Part shown: positions 51,997-64,000 of the stretch, piece by piece
How positions within the stretch are numbered: position 1 is the stretch's first letter
Layout of the letters: each line of letters opens with the position of its first letter
From: Apteryx mantelli
Lineage: Eukaryota; Chordata; Aves; Apterygiformes; Apterygidae
Direction: 5' to 3'
Assembly (NCBI RefSeq): GCF_036417845.1
Contig: NC_089981.1
Coordinates: forward strand, 61,814,768-61,878,767
Length of the DNA: 64,000 nt
Notes under the pieces: generated by a model
Seen by the model: the letters and a program-made list of their open reading frames with translations, nothing else
What the model was told of the DNA's origin: nothing
Database searches by the model: none
Made by a program: the position numbers and the translations under genes

Positions 51997-52024
51997 ATAT
52001 TCATATTTTTTAACTTAGTATATA

Positions 52025-55000
52025 AATAAATGATCTGTGGTAGTGGACCTCTTGTATGTTGCTTTGCTCTTTGGTTTCCTAGTCTTCTTGGAGTTGCTGT
52101 TGTATCTTATCCTAAAGAGGAGAATATTTAAGTTTTCAGGAAGCCTAAATCTTTTAAATGACTTTTGACTTATACTTTTTTTCTTTCAAGTTTTGAGTCT
52201 TTGTATGTGTTTATTTTATTTTTTAGTTTTTCAAATTTTTTTTCTTTCAGAAACTTTATGGAAGCACTAATCTGCACTGATGTTCATAAAGCAAGCTTAA
52301 TGCTGTCAAGAATGCCTGTGCCCTAGAACAGCAGGTGCAAAAAAGTTTGTGTTTAAACAAAATAATGTGTAGTCTCTTCATTAGTCTTTGTATACAAGGT
52401 GTTAGTGTTTCTTTTCTCCTCCCTGTACTCCCATCTGCTGGTTTAATGAGAGCATATCACTTCCCACACTTACTATGCATTTACATGTTTAGTAATTCTG
52501 ATGATGCTGAAGGGTTGGTGTAGGCAAACACGAACTCCAAATACTGGAAAAACTTTAATTATTTGCATTTGGTTCAGCTAGGCTGATTATTCTGCTTCAT
52601 TTCTTGTAGTGTAGAACCAGTCCTCTTTTATCCCAGAAGCTAATACTTTTTTCTGTAGTTGTTTTTTGTGGCATAGAATTGAATTTGGTGACAGGAGGAG
52701 AAAAAAAAAATCTGCAGCAGAAATTAAGTACCTGATCTTAGACAAAAATTTTAAGACAATAGTTCAAGTATTGACTGAAAGTCATTTTAGTTTTCCTATT
52801 TCTTTGTTTTAAAGAACTGAATCAAATTCTGAGCTTGTATCTAGTACAAAAAATGTCAGTTCTGCCTGTGCTGCATTTATTTATTTATTTTACTTAGGTC
52901 TAAATCAATAGTATTCAGAGACGGATTGATTTGGGTCAGTCATGCTGTGTAATTTTCTCGCATGCTTTGTCAATCATAGAAGGTATAGTGGGGGTTGCAT
53001 GTATAAATATGATAGATGAATGGCCAATATGATTATAGGTGAGACTTAGTGTTCAGCAGTGCTAGATAAATGGGCAGACAAGAAGGAGACTTAAGTATTT
53101 ATTAGTGCTTTAAATTTAGAAGCTAACTTTCCCCAGCTCAGGGGTAAAAAGGCTTATTTGTTAAGCCTTGCCTAAAAGCATAGCTGAGTCTTTAAAAGAG
53201 GAATGATGTTCCTTGCAGCATTTTCTTTGCTTGTATTTTGGGCATGCTGAGGATGCTAACCTGTTCAGTTGTTTACCTGTTTCCTCACCTGCATGCTCTT
53301 GATCATTATAGCTCACTAGCTGCAGTTGATTATTCCTACGGCTGTTTCTAATCTGATCTCTTTGGGCACGGAATTCCTGCTTTATGCAGCTGTGCAGGTT
53401 GACTGGGCACTGGATGTGTGTGTGGTTTCTTTATTCTGTATAAATATTATTCATATTAACAGGGCAAATAACAAGCATAACACTGTGTGTTAGTGATCAA
53501 ACAGCTGGGATCTACCTGTTCCATAACTAGAATTCAAAGAAACTGAGCTATGGCTTTTCCTTGTGTACACCTAATCACTTCTGTGTATGTGATTGTAAAG
53601 GTATGAGAGGTTTTCTTACATGCTAATTGGTTAATTTTGTATTCGTGTGCAAACCATGTGTTTGGTTCATGCTATGTATCTTTATAATATTTGAACACTT
53701 TAATCATTTGTTCCCTCTGTCATAAAATATCAGAGGTGTCTTGGGTAGAGTTTAGTCCTTTGAACTATAGACATTATATTAGCCTTTATCCATCTGTTTC
53801 ATCTTGTGCACTGCTACAGTAATGCTTTTTAAAACTCAAAATTGTTGCTTTAACCTACAAATAGGGTTAAGATGTATAAAGCAATGAAAGGAAAAAGATG
53901 TCAGACATACTGTTTGTACCTTGAGATACAGTATATGAAAAAGGAAAGAATAACAGGCATTGAGTAAAAAAAGTAACTTTCTATACAGGTATAGAAAAGG
54001 CTTGTATGTTTATGTTCCAGAGGAGATGCAGTTTGTTCTTACCAGCAGCACAGTGCAAGCCGGTCCATTCATCTTTTCCATAACGGAAATATGTATATGT
54101 AGTTGAAATACAATTGATTTAACCTGACAACACCTAAGTTAAATTTCGCATGATACTTATTAGGTGTCTTGTAACAACAGGCCCTTAAACTTTTAAAACA
54201 TTTGGATGTTGGCACTGTGTCTCACTGATTTGGATTTAAAACTATAAAAATCACCTATTTGTAGTCCATGGCATATCTTGTTTTAAATGTGTAAGCCAAG
54301 GCCTGCATAATTTGCTCACCACTCCCATCAGGTGGCAGGTGATGTTTAAGTACTAAAATTTTCACTCAGTTTCAAAATCAATGCTGTCTTCTGCCAACAG
54401 GTTTTTATCTATTTGCATAACTTTTCTCTATATATGTAAAAGGTACTTTGAAGAACAGTTGAAATGTAAAACCTTTGCACAGAAGTCGATGCTAGCCACA
54501 GAACAGATGTGTTCTGAAACTATTTTTAAATAGTCTGATCAATTTTTCATGTCTTTCTATTGTGACTGTTTATTCATCAGTCTTTAACAGATTTTACTTG
54601 ATTCAATTTGGGGTAACATAATTTTAGAAAGGAAGGAATCATTATGCTTTGAAGAAAAGTAAGTGTATAGAATGTTTCCATTGAATGATTGAGTGTAATA
54701 TAAACTTTGAAAAATATTAGATACCAAGAAACTGATTCACAAATAACTATAGTTTTCATGGTATTAGGACAAAGAGCGATTAAAACTTTTTATCTCACAT
54801 TTAACATTTCATTGCTATTAGTAAAAATACTTAAGAACATTTTGGCAGGATTTAAGAAGAAATTTTCATGCAGACTTTGGTGTCAGAGGGCAAACTGAAG
54901 ATGAGTCTGCATGGAGGTAAGTTCAGATTTAAACAGGAATGTGTGTTAGGGACTTTGTTTTCTTCAGGAAACAAAAGGACTGTAGCTGGTAAGCAATTAT

Positions 55001-58000
55001 TTTGACTTCCATTGACAGTGTTAACTGCTTGCCATGAAGTCTTTTAGATTTAAAATAACTTTAATCCTGTTTTCAATCACATCAGTATGAAAAGGATGAG
55101 ATACAGTAGATGATGACAGTGCTGTCCTGTGAAATGTATTAAATGGAACCTCCTGTTGCTGTTTGTGTGTCGTCATTCATTATTGATGAAGTCTGGTTTT
55201 GATTAGCAATGTACTTAGCTAGTTTCCTAGATCTGTGTTAAGCTGTTTTACTAAGTGACAGGACATATACCAGAAGAATACATTCGTGTTTTGAGTGTAA
55301 CACAACTTATACTTCCCTTTTTCATTGTTCTTCATTACGGGAAATATTATTTGGACTGGCAGTTTTCACAACAGTCACATGGTTTGGGTTGCCATAATAT
55401 GTAAGTCAAAACAAACACATCAGCTGTATGTCTGTGTTCAGTTTGTGTGTGTGTGGGGGGGTGTTTATTCTTTTTTAGAATAAGGGGCAAGAAGAAATAG
55501 ATCTTGGTTTTGGTAAACAAGGGAGAGATGTACTAATACTGCTCCCAATCTTCTGGAGAAATTTTTCAAGTATTACTGTGGGAAGAGCTATTTTTGAGGA
55601 CAAGGGGAAGTGGTGGGGAAAAGACACATATTCAGTAGGCTTTGCATTTAAGCAGGCTAAAATCATCAGTGCTTTCTTCCTCATCAAGTTTGCCTGAGCC
55701 TTTCACTGTTCCTGGTGTTAACTAGATGGAACATGTTTTCTGTACAGCCTATGCATATGACAGCTGCATCCAAACATGCTTTCACACAATGGCCAAGTAA
55801 GCTCTGTTTTTTAAAAGCACTTGATTAGTTGTTAAGGAAGTTTTTTACAAGGCCCTTCTAGGTTAGGGGCACAGTTACCATTGGAATTAAGACCGAGTAG
55901 CCAATATTTTAGTTCAGGCACCTAAGGTACCTCAGGGGCTGTACGGTCAGGAAGGATGCATATGAACTTTTAGATAGTCCTCTCAGAGTAACTCTGATGT
56001 CTGGAAATACTTCAGTGTTTCTGCAGCAAATCTGCAGGTCAGCTGCGTGAGACATCTGCAGTAAATCAGCATGGGATTTGCTGCTTATGATTTAATCAAA
56101 AGCACAGCATGTATTCAGTAAGCCAGATATTTCCTGGAAATGCCAGCATAGCTGTACTTGCATTTCATTGTATATGTTCTTATTTCTCTGTATAAAAAAT
56201 CCTGTACTAATGAAACTAATGTTACTTTTAACATTTTCAGATTCTTCCTGGGCTTGACTTTCTGATAAGATAGTTCCAGAAAGTGATGTGCTGGGCTGAC
56301 TCCTGTTTCAGTGTGCTGGCTCCTGTAGACCTCGTTTTTAGACACTGAACTTTCCCAGACATTATGTGAAGAATTTGAGTGGTGAAACGGAGCATGAGAG
56401 ATTGACTAGCTAACAGAGGGCCCAAAGTTAGGTATTGTGGTACTGAAAGACATGTTGAACATGTTGAAAGGAAGAAATTCCAACTTCAGAATAAAGATTG
56501 ACGGGGTAAATGGAATGTGTTGTGTGTCAAACACCAATGTGTGGGTTTTTGTTTGTTTGTTTGTTTTCTTTTTTTTAAGGGAACTTGGCCTAGTTTTTCT
56601 GGGCACTGTCTGATAAAAATACTGTCTGGTTTTGTAATTAAGGATTGTTTCATATGGGTTCAAAAAAGGCTTTGCAGGCAGACTTTAGGCAAACTTTGTA
56701 TTTGTCATTTCCAAGCTTTAGAAGTGTCAAAATTATTCTTTCAGTATGGCTTTTGGGTATGAAAAAATATAAATGTGAAGGACTCAAGCCACTTAGCAGA
56801 ATTTGGACATCACTGTCTTACTAAAACAGAGCTTTCAGATTTTTAAATTACAGATGTTATTTGCATTGTGAAATCTGACTTGCTTGATTTTAAGTCTGGG
56901 CTATATTTTTGAAAGTAGTAATTTCTTTGAGCAATAAAAAATACATAAAGTACCCCTTGTTTAACAGCTGGCTAACATCAGTAGAGCTTGTATCCTTCTT
57001 TAGCATGTCAGTTCAACAGGAAAATCTTCAGACATCACCACTGCCTCTGTGAGCAACAGCAAGCTGGAAAAGGGCAAGATGTTTTTTTCTCTGTAAATAA
57101 AAATAAGCTGCATTATTTCCTTGGTCAAGGGAAAACTAGTGGATCTCTTAATTCCTATAAGCAAACTGAATCTGAAGCAGTTGAAATAAATAGGAATATT
57201 AAAGCTGCCTTCCCAAATAGATGACAGGGGGCAGGGGTACCAAAACCCAATCCTTACTCTTGTCTTATTCTAGAGATGTGTTTTGATGGAAGCCTGCAGG
57301 TGGCAGTAAATTTATACCAAAGTTACTTAGCAGTAGTTTTAGAATTTTCCATTTCAAGATCCTATTAGTTTTATTACTCAGTTTCTTGTAGTTGTAGCAG
57401 TACGACAACTGGTTTTAATCCTATCTCATACTAATTAACGGATATTTGGAAAAAAGAGAGTGCCTAGAGTTCTAAAGAAGGATTATCTTTTACTACTATA
57501 TCCTGAAAGAAAATTACTATGCAAAGGCTTAGAAAGGAACAGAAATGGATTATATGCTTTCTAGTTGCTATAGAAACAAAATATGTAATTAAACAAAATG
57601 TAACGTATTACAACTGTTACATTGATGAAAGTACTTAGAAAAGGTTGGATAATGAATGAATGGATGTTTTATATTGCAACACCAAGAAACAGAGGGTTCA
57701 ATTTTAAAATTTTTCTAATACAGTGTTTACCTACTGGAATTTTTTGCGCTCAGTTGGCTAAAACCAAAATGTTTTGTTTCCCAAGGTGGATCTATAAAAA
57801 CAAGCGTCAACGATAATGAGGAGCAGTAACTAATGCAGTGAGGACTTGCTTCCGCACTGTTGCAGTAACATACTTAATATGATACCCTTACAATGAGATG
57901 AATACAAATCTCAAGCAAAAGTTTTGGAGGAAAAAAACCTGAACATGTTACTCTTTGAACATGAACTGTTTAATTACACGTGCTTTAAAATAGCTTAAAC

Positions 58001-61000
58001 AGATTATGTCACTGTTTCTTATTCTATAAAAGCATATTAAAGGATTCAAATCCTTGCTATAGGACCAACACTTGCTATTTAAAGCATCATTTTATGTATG
58101 TCTCATTCAAAAAGTGATTCTTAGAAGTAATAGAATGGAGATGCATAACAAGTTCGTATTAATACTTTTGAGTTGTAAATCAATTTTTCTGGTGGATTAG
58201 TGCATCTGCAATCAAAATAGCATGAGACAATCTCATAACAAGAGCTGTGTCAGAAGAATACCGTCAGATCAGAAAATAATATTGGTATAGTATGCATTCA
58301 AATGAGCTAGTAGTTAGTATCAGCTACCAGAAGAGGGCACTTTGAGGTTTCTTATGAAAGGCTGTTTATTTTCGAGGTTTAACTTGTGTTCTCAAAATTT
58401 TCTTTTTCTTTCTTGTGTCATAAAATTCCATTGTTTAAAGTTTAGAAGAATAGTAGTGGTTGTTACTTCTTAATTCTGAAGGTGACCACATCTGCTGTTT
58501 ATAAATCTGGGAGGTATGTTTCCATGAAGGATCTTTTATTTACCATGTGTCTCAACATGTGGCCATGGGGGCCAGGCAGAAATTGGTTGGCTTTCTGTTG
58601 TAGAAAAAAACCTATATAGAATGATGGCATGAGATCCCTTTTCACTGGTGAGAGTGAGGGAAAGGAAGGAGAAAGAAAGAAATCCTGTGTTCAGTTCAAT
58701 GTATAGTTTCATGTTCAGGTGATTTTTGATTCTGAAACATGGCTAAAATAAAGGAATCTACCCCCATACAGTGCTTTTCTTGGAATGAAAAGGCAAGTAC
58801 TTCATGTAGTATGTCTTCACCTGTTTGCCAGGCTTCTCTGTGAAATGAATCTGTTCTATCCCATCTTATCATCCTGTAGAGCAGGTGTTCCCAGTGCTCT
58901 GCACCTCCAGTTAAAAACAAACAGTGGGAAGCTTCAAAGAGGGACACAGAGAGTAAACTCTGTGGCAGAGGCAAAGTGTTACCTGTCCCCTCCTGCCCAC
59001 TCAAGGCCAAAAGAGGAATAAAGGAAAAAAGGAGAGAGGAAAATCTTGAATTCTTGGAATTATCTGGGATAGGAAGTAATTTCAGACATGCCTGCCTACA
59101 AGTCATTGCTCCAGCAACCAGTTCCTCGAGTGTGAGTGTCCTGTTGTGTTTGACTACGTTTATACTGTTTTCTAAAGAATTTTGCACGTTAGTAAAGGTG
59201 CCCAGCTGTATCAGTACAAATATTTTTAAACAAAAATTAACTTGAAAATATACTGATGTCCGCTTTTTTTTTTAATATGTTTAAATCCATTCAAATCCTC
59301 CATAATTTGTTGTCTGCTACTGATAAGATTTCTGAAACCAAAAACTTGCAAAGCTGCCTGGACTTTATTTAGCTACAAAGTAAGGCTATTGCAAATACTG
59401 AACTGGTTGTGGAGGAAAAATAAACCACTTTTTTTAAACAGAATTTTCAGAGATTTCAGATGATAATGAATAAACTAAATTAAAAAAATAATTAAAACCA
59501 AGGCCCAAAATTTCACTTTAACTGCAACCTGAAATGTAACAGAAAACCAAAAATTTTACAAAGACATTTAAAAGTGTATGTGTGGGGGGAGAATGCCTAG
59601 AAAGGGGCAGATATGACCCAGAAAACACTTGGACAGGCACACGTTTCATGTTTACTAAGCCTTTCATTAATTGTTAAGAAATAAGTTTCTATTTTGCAAC
59701 TTTATGAAAGCTTCATTATAGGTGTTTGAATATTCTGAAGTGAAAAAACACATTTCATTAATACTTCCTATAAAATTTACCTCTATGACTAATAAAATAT
59801 TTGAAAATTTTTCTGAATCTAAGTGGGATTTTCAACTAAACTTCTGTGTGCTAACTCTACCTGTCTTCTATAGAAGATGGTGACGTTTTACTGAAAAATA
59901 ACACCTGCAAACGAAAGATTCTAAAATGAGACCATTGTTGAAATGCCGTGAACTCCTTGCTTAGCTTATGGAGATTAGAGAATTACACCTCTGACGGTGC
60001 ATGTTAAGGGGTTCCTGTGATCTGCTAGGAGGAGCGATGACAACATTATGGGAAACATACTGCAGTGGGTCCAGAGAGAAGAATAGAGAAATGAGACACT
60101 GAAGTTATAAAACCTGTGAGCTATTGATGTAGCACCCTAAATTCAAGGGGTTCATTTTGATTTTTTTTTTTTTTTTTTTGGTAAATACATTGAATTTAGC
60201 CAAAGTTTTAAGAAACACAAGTAATAGTTATTATTAAATTCTGTGTGTGTATGTGAAGGTAATTTGTGTTTGTCTAGAGCCTTGCCTTAAATTACCTTGC
60301 CTATAAATTACATTTTCATTTGAAACTTTTGGCTGTGATTTTTCACGTCTATCAACAGTTGTGTGGGTTTTTTGGGTTTTTTTTGTTTGTTTTTTTTTAA
60401 CTTTTAAGATAGAAGATTCATTTATGGAGCATGCAGTAGTTCTTTAAAAGATCTTTTTTTTATTTTGTTGTTTTTGTTTTAAAGTAAATCTGGTACTTTA
60501 AATCACTTCTGTGCTATTGCAAGTAAAATATCTTCCTGTTCATGAAACAAGAACTCCAACTCTTTGGGTTGTATTTCTATTACATGTTATGCACAGCCAT
60601 GTCTAACAGGAAAACAAAATGAGTAAATCAGCAACCCATAGCAACAGCTTGGAGATATAAGCACTCTCTGTGTTAAAAATAAACCCAAAAGTTTGTTTAA
60701 CTTTCAAAATACCATCTTAAAAACAAGACTTGAGAGCAATCTGTCCAGAGAATAACTGCTTTTGGGTATCTAGTAATTGGTTATTAGTCTTGCATCTTGA
60801 TCAGTAGTTTTATTTGTGCATGACATGCTTAATTCTATTTTGAACTGAGATTTCAGTGAAAAATGACTTATTTTTCCAGAAGGCAGTATCTTAGCTGGCC
60901 AAGAAAAATGTGTAGGGACAACTTTTTTATCTAGTCTCCCAAGCCTTTTCTCATGGATGCACCTAATGCTAATGAGAAAGTGTCCTAAATTTTCTTATAT

Positions 61001-64000
61001 TGCATAGAAGCAGCAGACACTATCTGCAAGATTATTATGGGACAAATAAAGAAAAGAGTTCAGAAAGAGTTAGAAAAATTGTGTACTGCACTAAAGAAAC
61101 TAAGAAAAAATCTTTCTGGATGTTTGAACCCTCTGGTCTGCTATGGCCTCTCTAGCGATGGATTGCTTGTTTGGTCCTCATTGCTTAGGTGCTTTGGTAT
61201 ACTTGCCTTAATGCTGCTGTGTAACACCCACCTACAAACTTCTTGATTTGTGCTTTCAGAATCCCGCTTCCAATATGCGTTACTTCTAATGGATACAATG
61301 AATAGTACGGTGGCCACTGGTTTCTCCCTTTGCTATAAGATTGCAGACTCCGTGGGGTAATATTACACCCTGCTTGCAGGTAAGGAGAAATACTTCATGA
61401 CAAGCAATGTATTCAAGTGTTACTACTAGATGCCTTGTCTTATCTCCTACTGCAAAGCTGTCACCAGTTACCCATCCTCTTATAGGAACATGTTAATTAC
61501 TTGTTATGCTCTTACTGTATATGCCCAGGATCTGTGAAATACTGATTACTAATTTTCTGTGGCCAGTACTACACCATTGTTATACTTACTAATGTTCCTT
61601 GGGTTCCTTGACCCTTAGACCATCTACAGCTTTCTAAAGCTGAGACAATTCACTCTTTTCTTGATTCCCTGACTTTCTTTTAACCAACCAAACAATTTCC
61701 AACCTTTCTTATCTTGGTAAACTGCTTGTAAAAGCTGTTCCCCTTCATTTTCCAGCTTAGCTCTTGGTGTGAGGTCATAACTTTCAATAAAGTATTTCAG
61801 TCAGGGTATTTATTTGGTCTATTGACCAAATAGTATAGAAGAAAAGTGGCCAACACGTGACTCCAAAACAGTTAGTGTAACTTCTGTGTCAGGGGTAAAG
61901 CTGTGTGACAAGCAGTAGAACTGTGCTGTCTTGACTGAGAGGAGGAAAAAGGGAACTGGGAAAGGTTGCCAAGTCAGTATAGGAGCCAGCTGCATGCTCC
62001 ACCGAGCCTTCATCTGTCCTACAGTGGAGCAACAGTATTGCTGGGAGCTTTGGTCTGTGGGCTCCATAGGAGGTCTCCTTCCCTTTCACTGTCCAGTTTC
62101 AGCAGGGTATGTCTTGCAGACAAGAAGATGGATGTGCCAGAGGCAGAGAATGCCAGGCTTGGAAGGATGCATGTCTACTGAGGCAGATGCCTTGAGTGTG
62201 ATATAATTAGTAAACAAATTAGGACAATCTTCAGGGCTGTTGTTTTGGCCTTTGCCTCTCACAAATAGCAAAAATGCAAACTGTCGCATCTTTGTGACAA
62301 GATGAATATATTGTGGAGAAAATTATGAACAGATAAGAATAGTTTACCTTTTGCTAGTAAAGAATTACAGGTTTCCTTCTAATATGTAATAATTATCTGG
62401 TATGCTATCTCAAAAATAGTTAAACTTTAATTGCCACTGATAAAATACAGTATTAGTCTGTATTTCAGATAATGAAAGATGCAGATATATCTACAGACCC
62501 TTCCTTTTCTGTCAGGTTCTTGAAAGTGACAGTTAAGGTTACAATAAACTATTTGTGCTTTATTATTTGAATATACCTTCCTGTAAAGATGAAGCATGGA
62601 GAATATAAATGACATAACTTTGCTTGTGTTCCTCTTTCCCAAGGTTAATTAGAGTAAATAATGAGAGAACATGTCAACATGCACTTATTTCTTATCTTAC
62701 TGAGCCTCCAGAGAAGATTAGATGGCTAGTGAGTGTTTTAATTCTAAATGTGCAGTCTACTACCTTCAAGTATATTCAAGAGAAGAAAATCTCTTCATAA
62801 TCACCATTTGGGGGAAAAAGTAAAGGACAGTCTTTAGGAGGAACGGGGGCTGAAAAAGTATGTATTTTCAGATTTTGTGAAAGAGGAAAAGATGTGGCCA
62901 AAATTCTGATAGTATCAAATCAATTTAATCTTTTAAAAGAAAATACACAGGTTTTTTTTTATGTGTATTCTTAAATTCCAAGGAAGACCATTATTGTAGG
63001 ATATCATATTTCTCTAACTGAAATAAGCTGGGAAACTCACACTGACTCCATGAGACAGAGGGCTTTATATCGGGAAACATGATGTAAAGTATTAAACAAA
63101 GTGAGTTTATGGTAGATATGAGAGAGAGCAAAGTGTCTGGGACACGTGCCCACAACCTCTGGGGATCAGAGTTCAATGTCCTGTTCTGTCATAGATTATT
63201 ATGAGCATATTGTGGGCAAGATCCAGAAAAGGAGTCATGCAGCTGAATCTGTTCTTAAGCACTCCTGATAATTATAGAAGAGCGGCTCAGCTGCTGCCTC
63301 ACAGAATTGCCTGAATACTGATGCTGCCATAGAAATAAGAAATTTATTTGAGAATCCTACCTCTGAAACACCTTCCCCCCCATCTCCCCTTGCTGGTTTT
63401 GTCTCTAACTATATTGCTAGCAGGGCCCAGTTCTGTAAACTGGAGACAGCCTGTTGAAAACATAGGATGTTGTCTAGTTGTGAGAGCAGTTGTTTAGCAT
63501 GCAAAAGACCTATTTGGTAGTGGTAATTATGTACTAACATGGATCCACAAAGTATTAATAACAACTTAAATTTCTCTGTTTATTATGTAACATTTCCAAC
63601 AAGCTGTGAATGCTCCAGTCCACAGTACCTGAAATTTGGTGCTTACAGCACTCTCCAAGATGTGGAATGTGTAACTTCATTTCTTCAGAATCTGGCAGGA
63701 GGTTGATTCAAATTTGAACCAAGCATGTTCTAACTACCTGCAGATAACTCTTCCATGTGTATGCTTGCTCTAGCTAAAACATTCTTCAAGACTCAGCCTC
63801 TCAGTTCCTAAATACTACTGGGAATTTGGCTCTTAGTCTCTGCGTGGGTCTGTCCCCATTCGTAACTTCCTCAGTGGGAAGTTGAGGTTTAATATGTTAA
63901 TATGTTTAGTATGTGGCTTGCTTGGATGATTTAGTTGTGGGAACCCTAGAAGTAGTTGGGATAAATATAGCCTGTTAAGTTACATGGAATATATTTTAAG
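52025..64000. other. Intergenic region downstream of BRMS1L
   Basis: About 12 kb of AT-rich sequence with no exon set, splice-linked frames, RNA gene or intact repeat that I can support. Simple sequence includes ATTT units at 52875-52892, GTTT units at 56545-56566, a short TG/G run at 55446-55462 and 19 T at 60161-60179. The longest open frame is 163 codons on the minus strand (58696-59187), of unknown meaning. From the human gene order the next gene on this side would be MBIP, which I do not see here. Confidence 0.55.
60161..60179. repeat. T19 homopolymer, intergenic
   Basis: An uninterrupted run of 19 T downstream of BRMS1L, with no recognised repeat body next to it. Confidence 0.9.

Larger units (their letters stand above)
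26700..52015 (+). other. BRMS1L: BRMS1L gene, complete (10 coding exons)
   Basis: BRMS1L (BRMS1-like) is a nuclear subunit of SIN3-HDAC co-repressor complexes and belongs to the Sds3/BRMS1 family; this is family knowledge. The sequence shows ten exons joined in phase: 26785-26920, 34515-34605, 37528-37655, 40421-40500, 42375-42471, 42843-42926, 45585-45649, 46956-46995, 47877-48003 and 50439-50562. Together they make 972 nt, which is 323 residues and a stop; the human protein is also 323. An acidic, serine-rich N-terminus (1-60) is followed by a coiled-coil/Sds3-like region (about 60-178), a basic RKKRK nuclear-localisation candidate (187-191) and a conserved C-terminal part. Nine introns are present. 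Eight are GT-AG and the sixth is AT-AC. Gene ends are inferred from promoter and poly(A) signals. Confidence 0.96.
50563..52015 (+). other. BRMS1L 3' UTR
   Basis: About 1.45 kb of AT-rich sequence lies between the stop and the last strong poly(A) signal. Candidate signals are ATTAAA at about 50830, AATAAA at 51211-51216, AATAAA at 51355-51360 and AATAAA at 51991-51996. The last is followed by TG-rich sequence from about 52030 and fits the expected end. Pumilio-type elements (TGTANATA) lie at 51351-51358 and 51912-51919. Short open frames in this stretch are chance. Confidence 0.75.

Noticed and set aside
63710-63722. Sequence resembling a tRNA T-loop (TTCAAATTTGAACC)
   Set aside because: It is a simple palindrome without A box, acceptor stem or cloverleaf.

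Overview
This window looks like a piece of vertebrate nuclear chromosome, most likely from a bird or a close sauropsid relative. It holds two multi-exon protein genes whose exons read as typical amniote orthologues. Introns are short for a vertebrate and AT-rich, CpG islands are compact, and I see no Alu-, L1- or other mammal-type repeat. The order RALGAPA1 (minus) – BRMS1L (plus) matches the head-to-head arrangement I know from human chromosome 14q13. The species cannot be fixed from the sequence alone.

Left part (1 to about 17.75 kb, minus strand): the 5' end of RALGAPA1, the catalytic alpha-1 subunit of the Ral GTPase-activating complex. Exons 1-7 join in one frame with matching phases and give residues 1-221. 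The rest of the gene, including the C-terminal RapGAP catalytic domain, lies beyond position 1. Intron 1 is 10.6 kb. The promoter is a CpG island at about 17.22-18.01 kb.

Middle (about 18.0 to 26.3 kb): intergenic space between two divergent promoters. It has two items of interest. One is a small CpG-rich block with an mRNA-like 3' end at about 18.46-18.79 kb, an unidentified possible retrocopy or non-coding exon. The other is an orphan CpG island at about 24.92-25.18 kb carrying two CTCF-like cores in tandem and a perfect palindromic NRF1-type site.

Right-centre (about 26.7 to 52.0 kb, plus strand): a complete BRMS1L gene. Ten coding exons add up to 972 nt (323 residues plus stop). BRMS1L is an Sds3/BRMS1-family subunit of SIN3-HDAC co-repressor complexes. 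Its promoter has a ZNF143-type site, GC boxes and a CCAAT box. Intron 6 is the most notable element of the window: it begins ATATCCTTT, ends CAAC, and carries a CCTTAAC branch site, so it is a U12-type AT-AC intron removed by the minor spliceosome. The 3' UTR carries two Pumilio-type elements and several poly(A) signals; the last is at 51991.

Right end (about 52.0 to 64.0 kb): AT-rich sequence with no gene I can support, apart from one 163-codon open frame that is probably chance. I found no tRNA, rRNA, CRISPR, viral or intact mobile element, and no wholly new system. The best leads are the minor-class intron and the orphan CTCF/NRF1 island.
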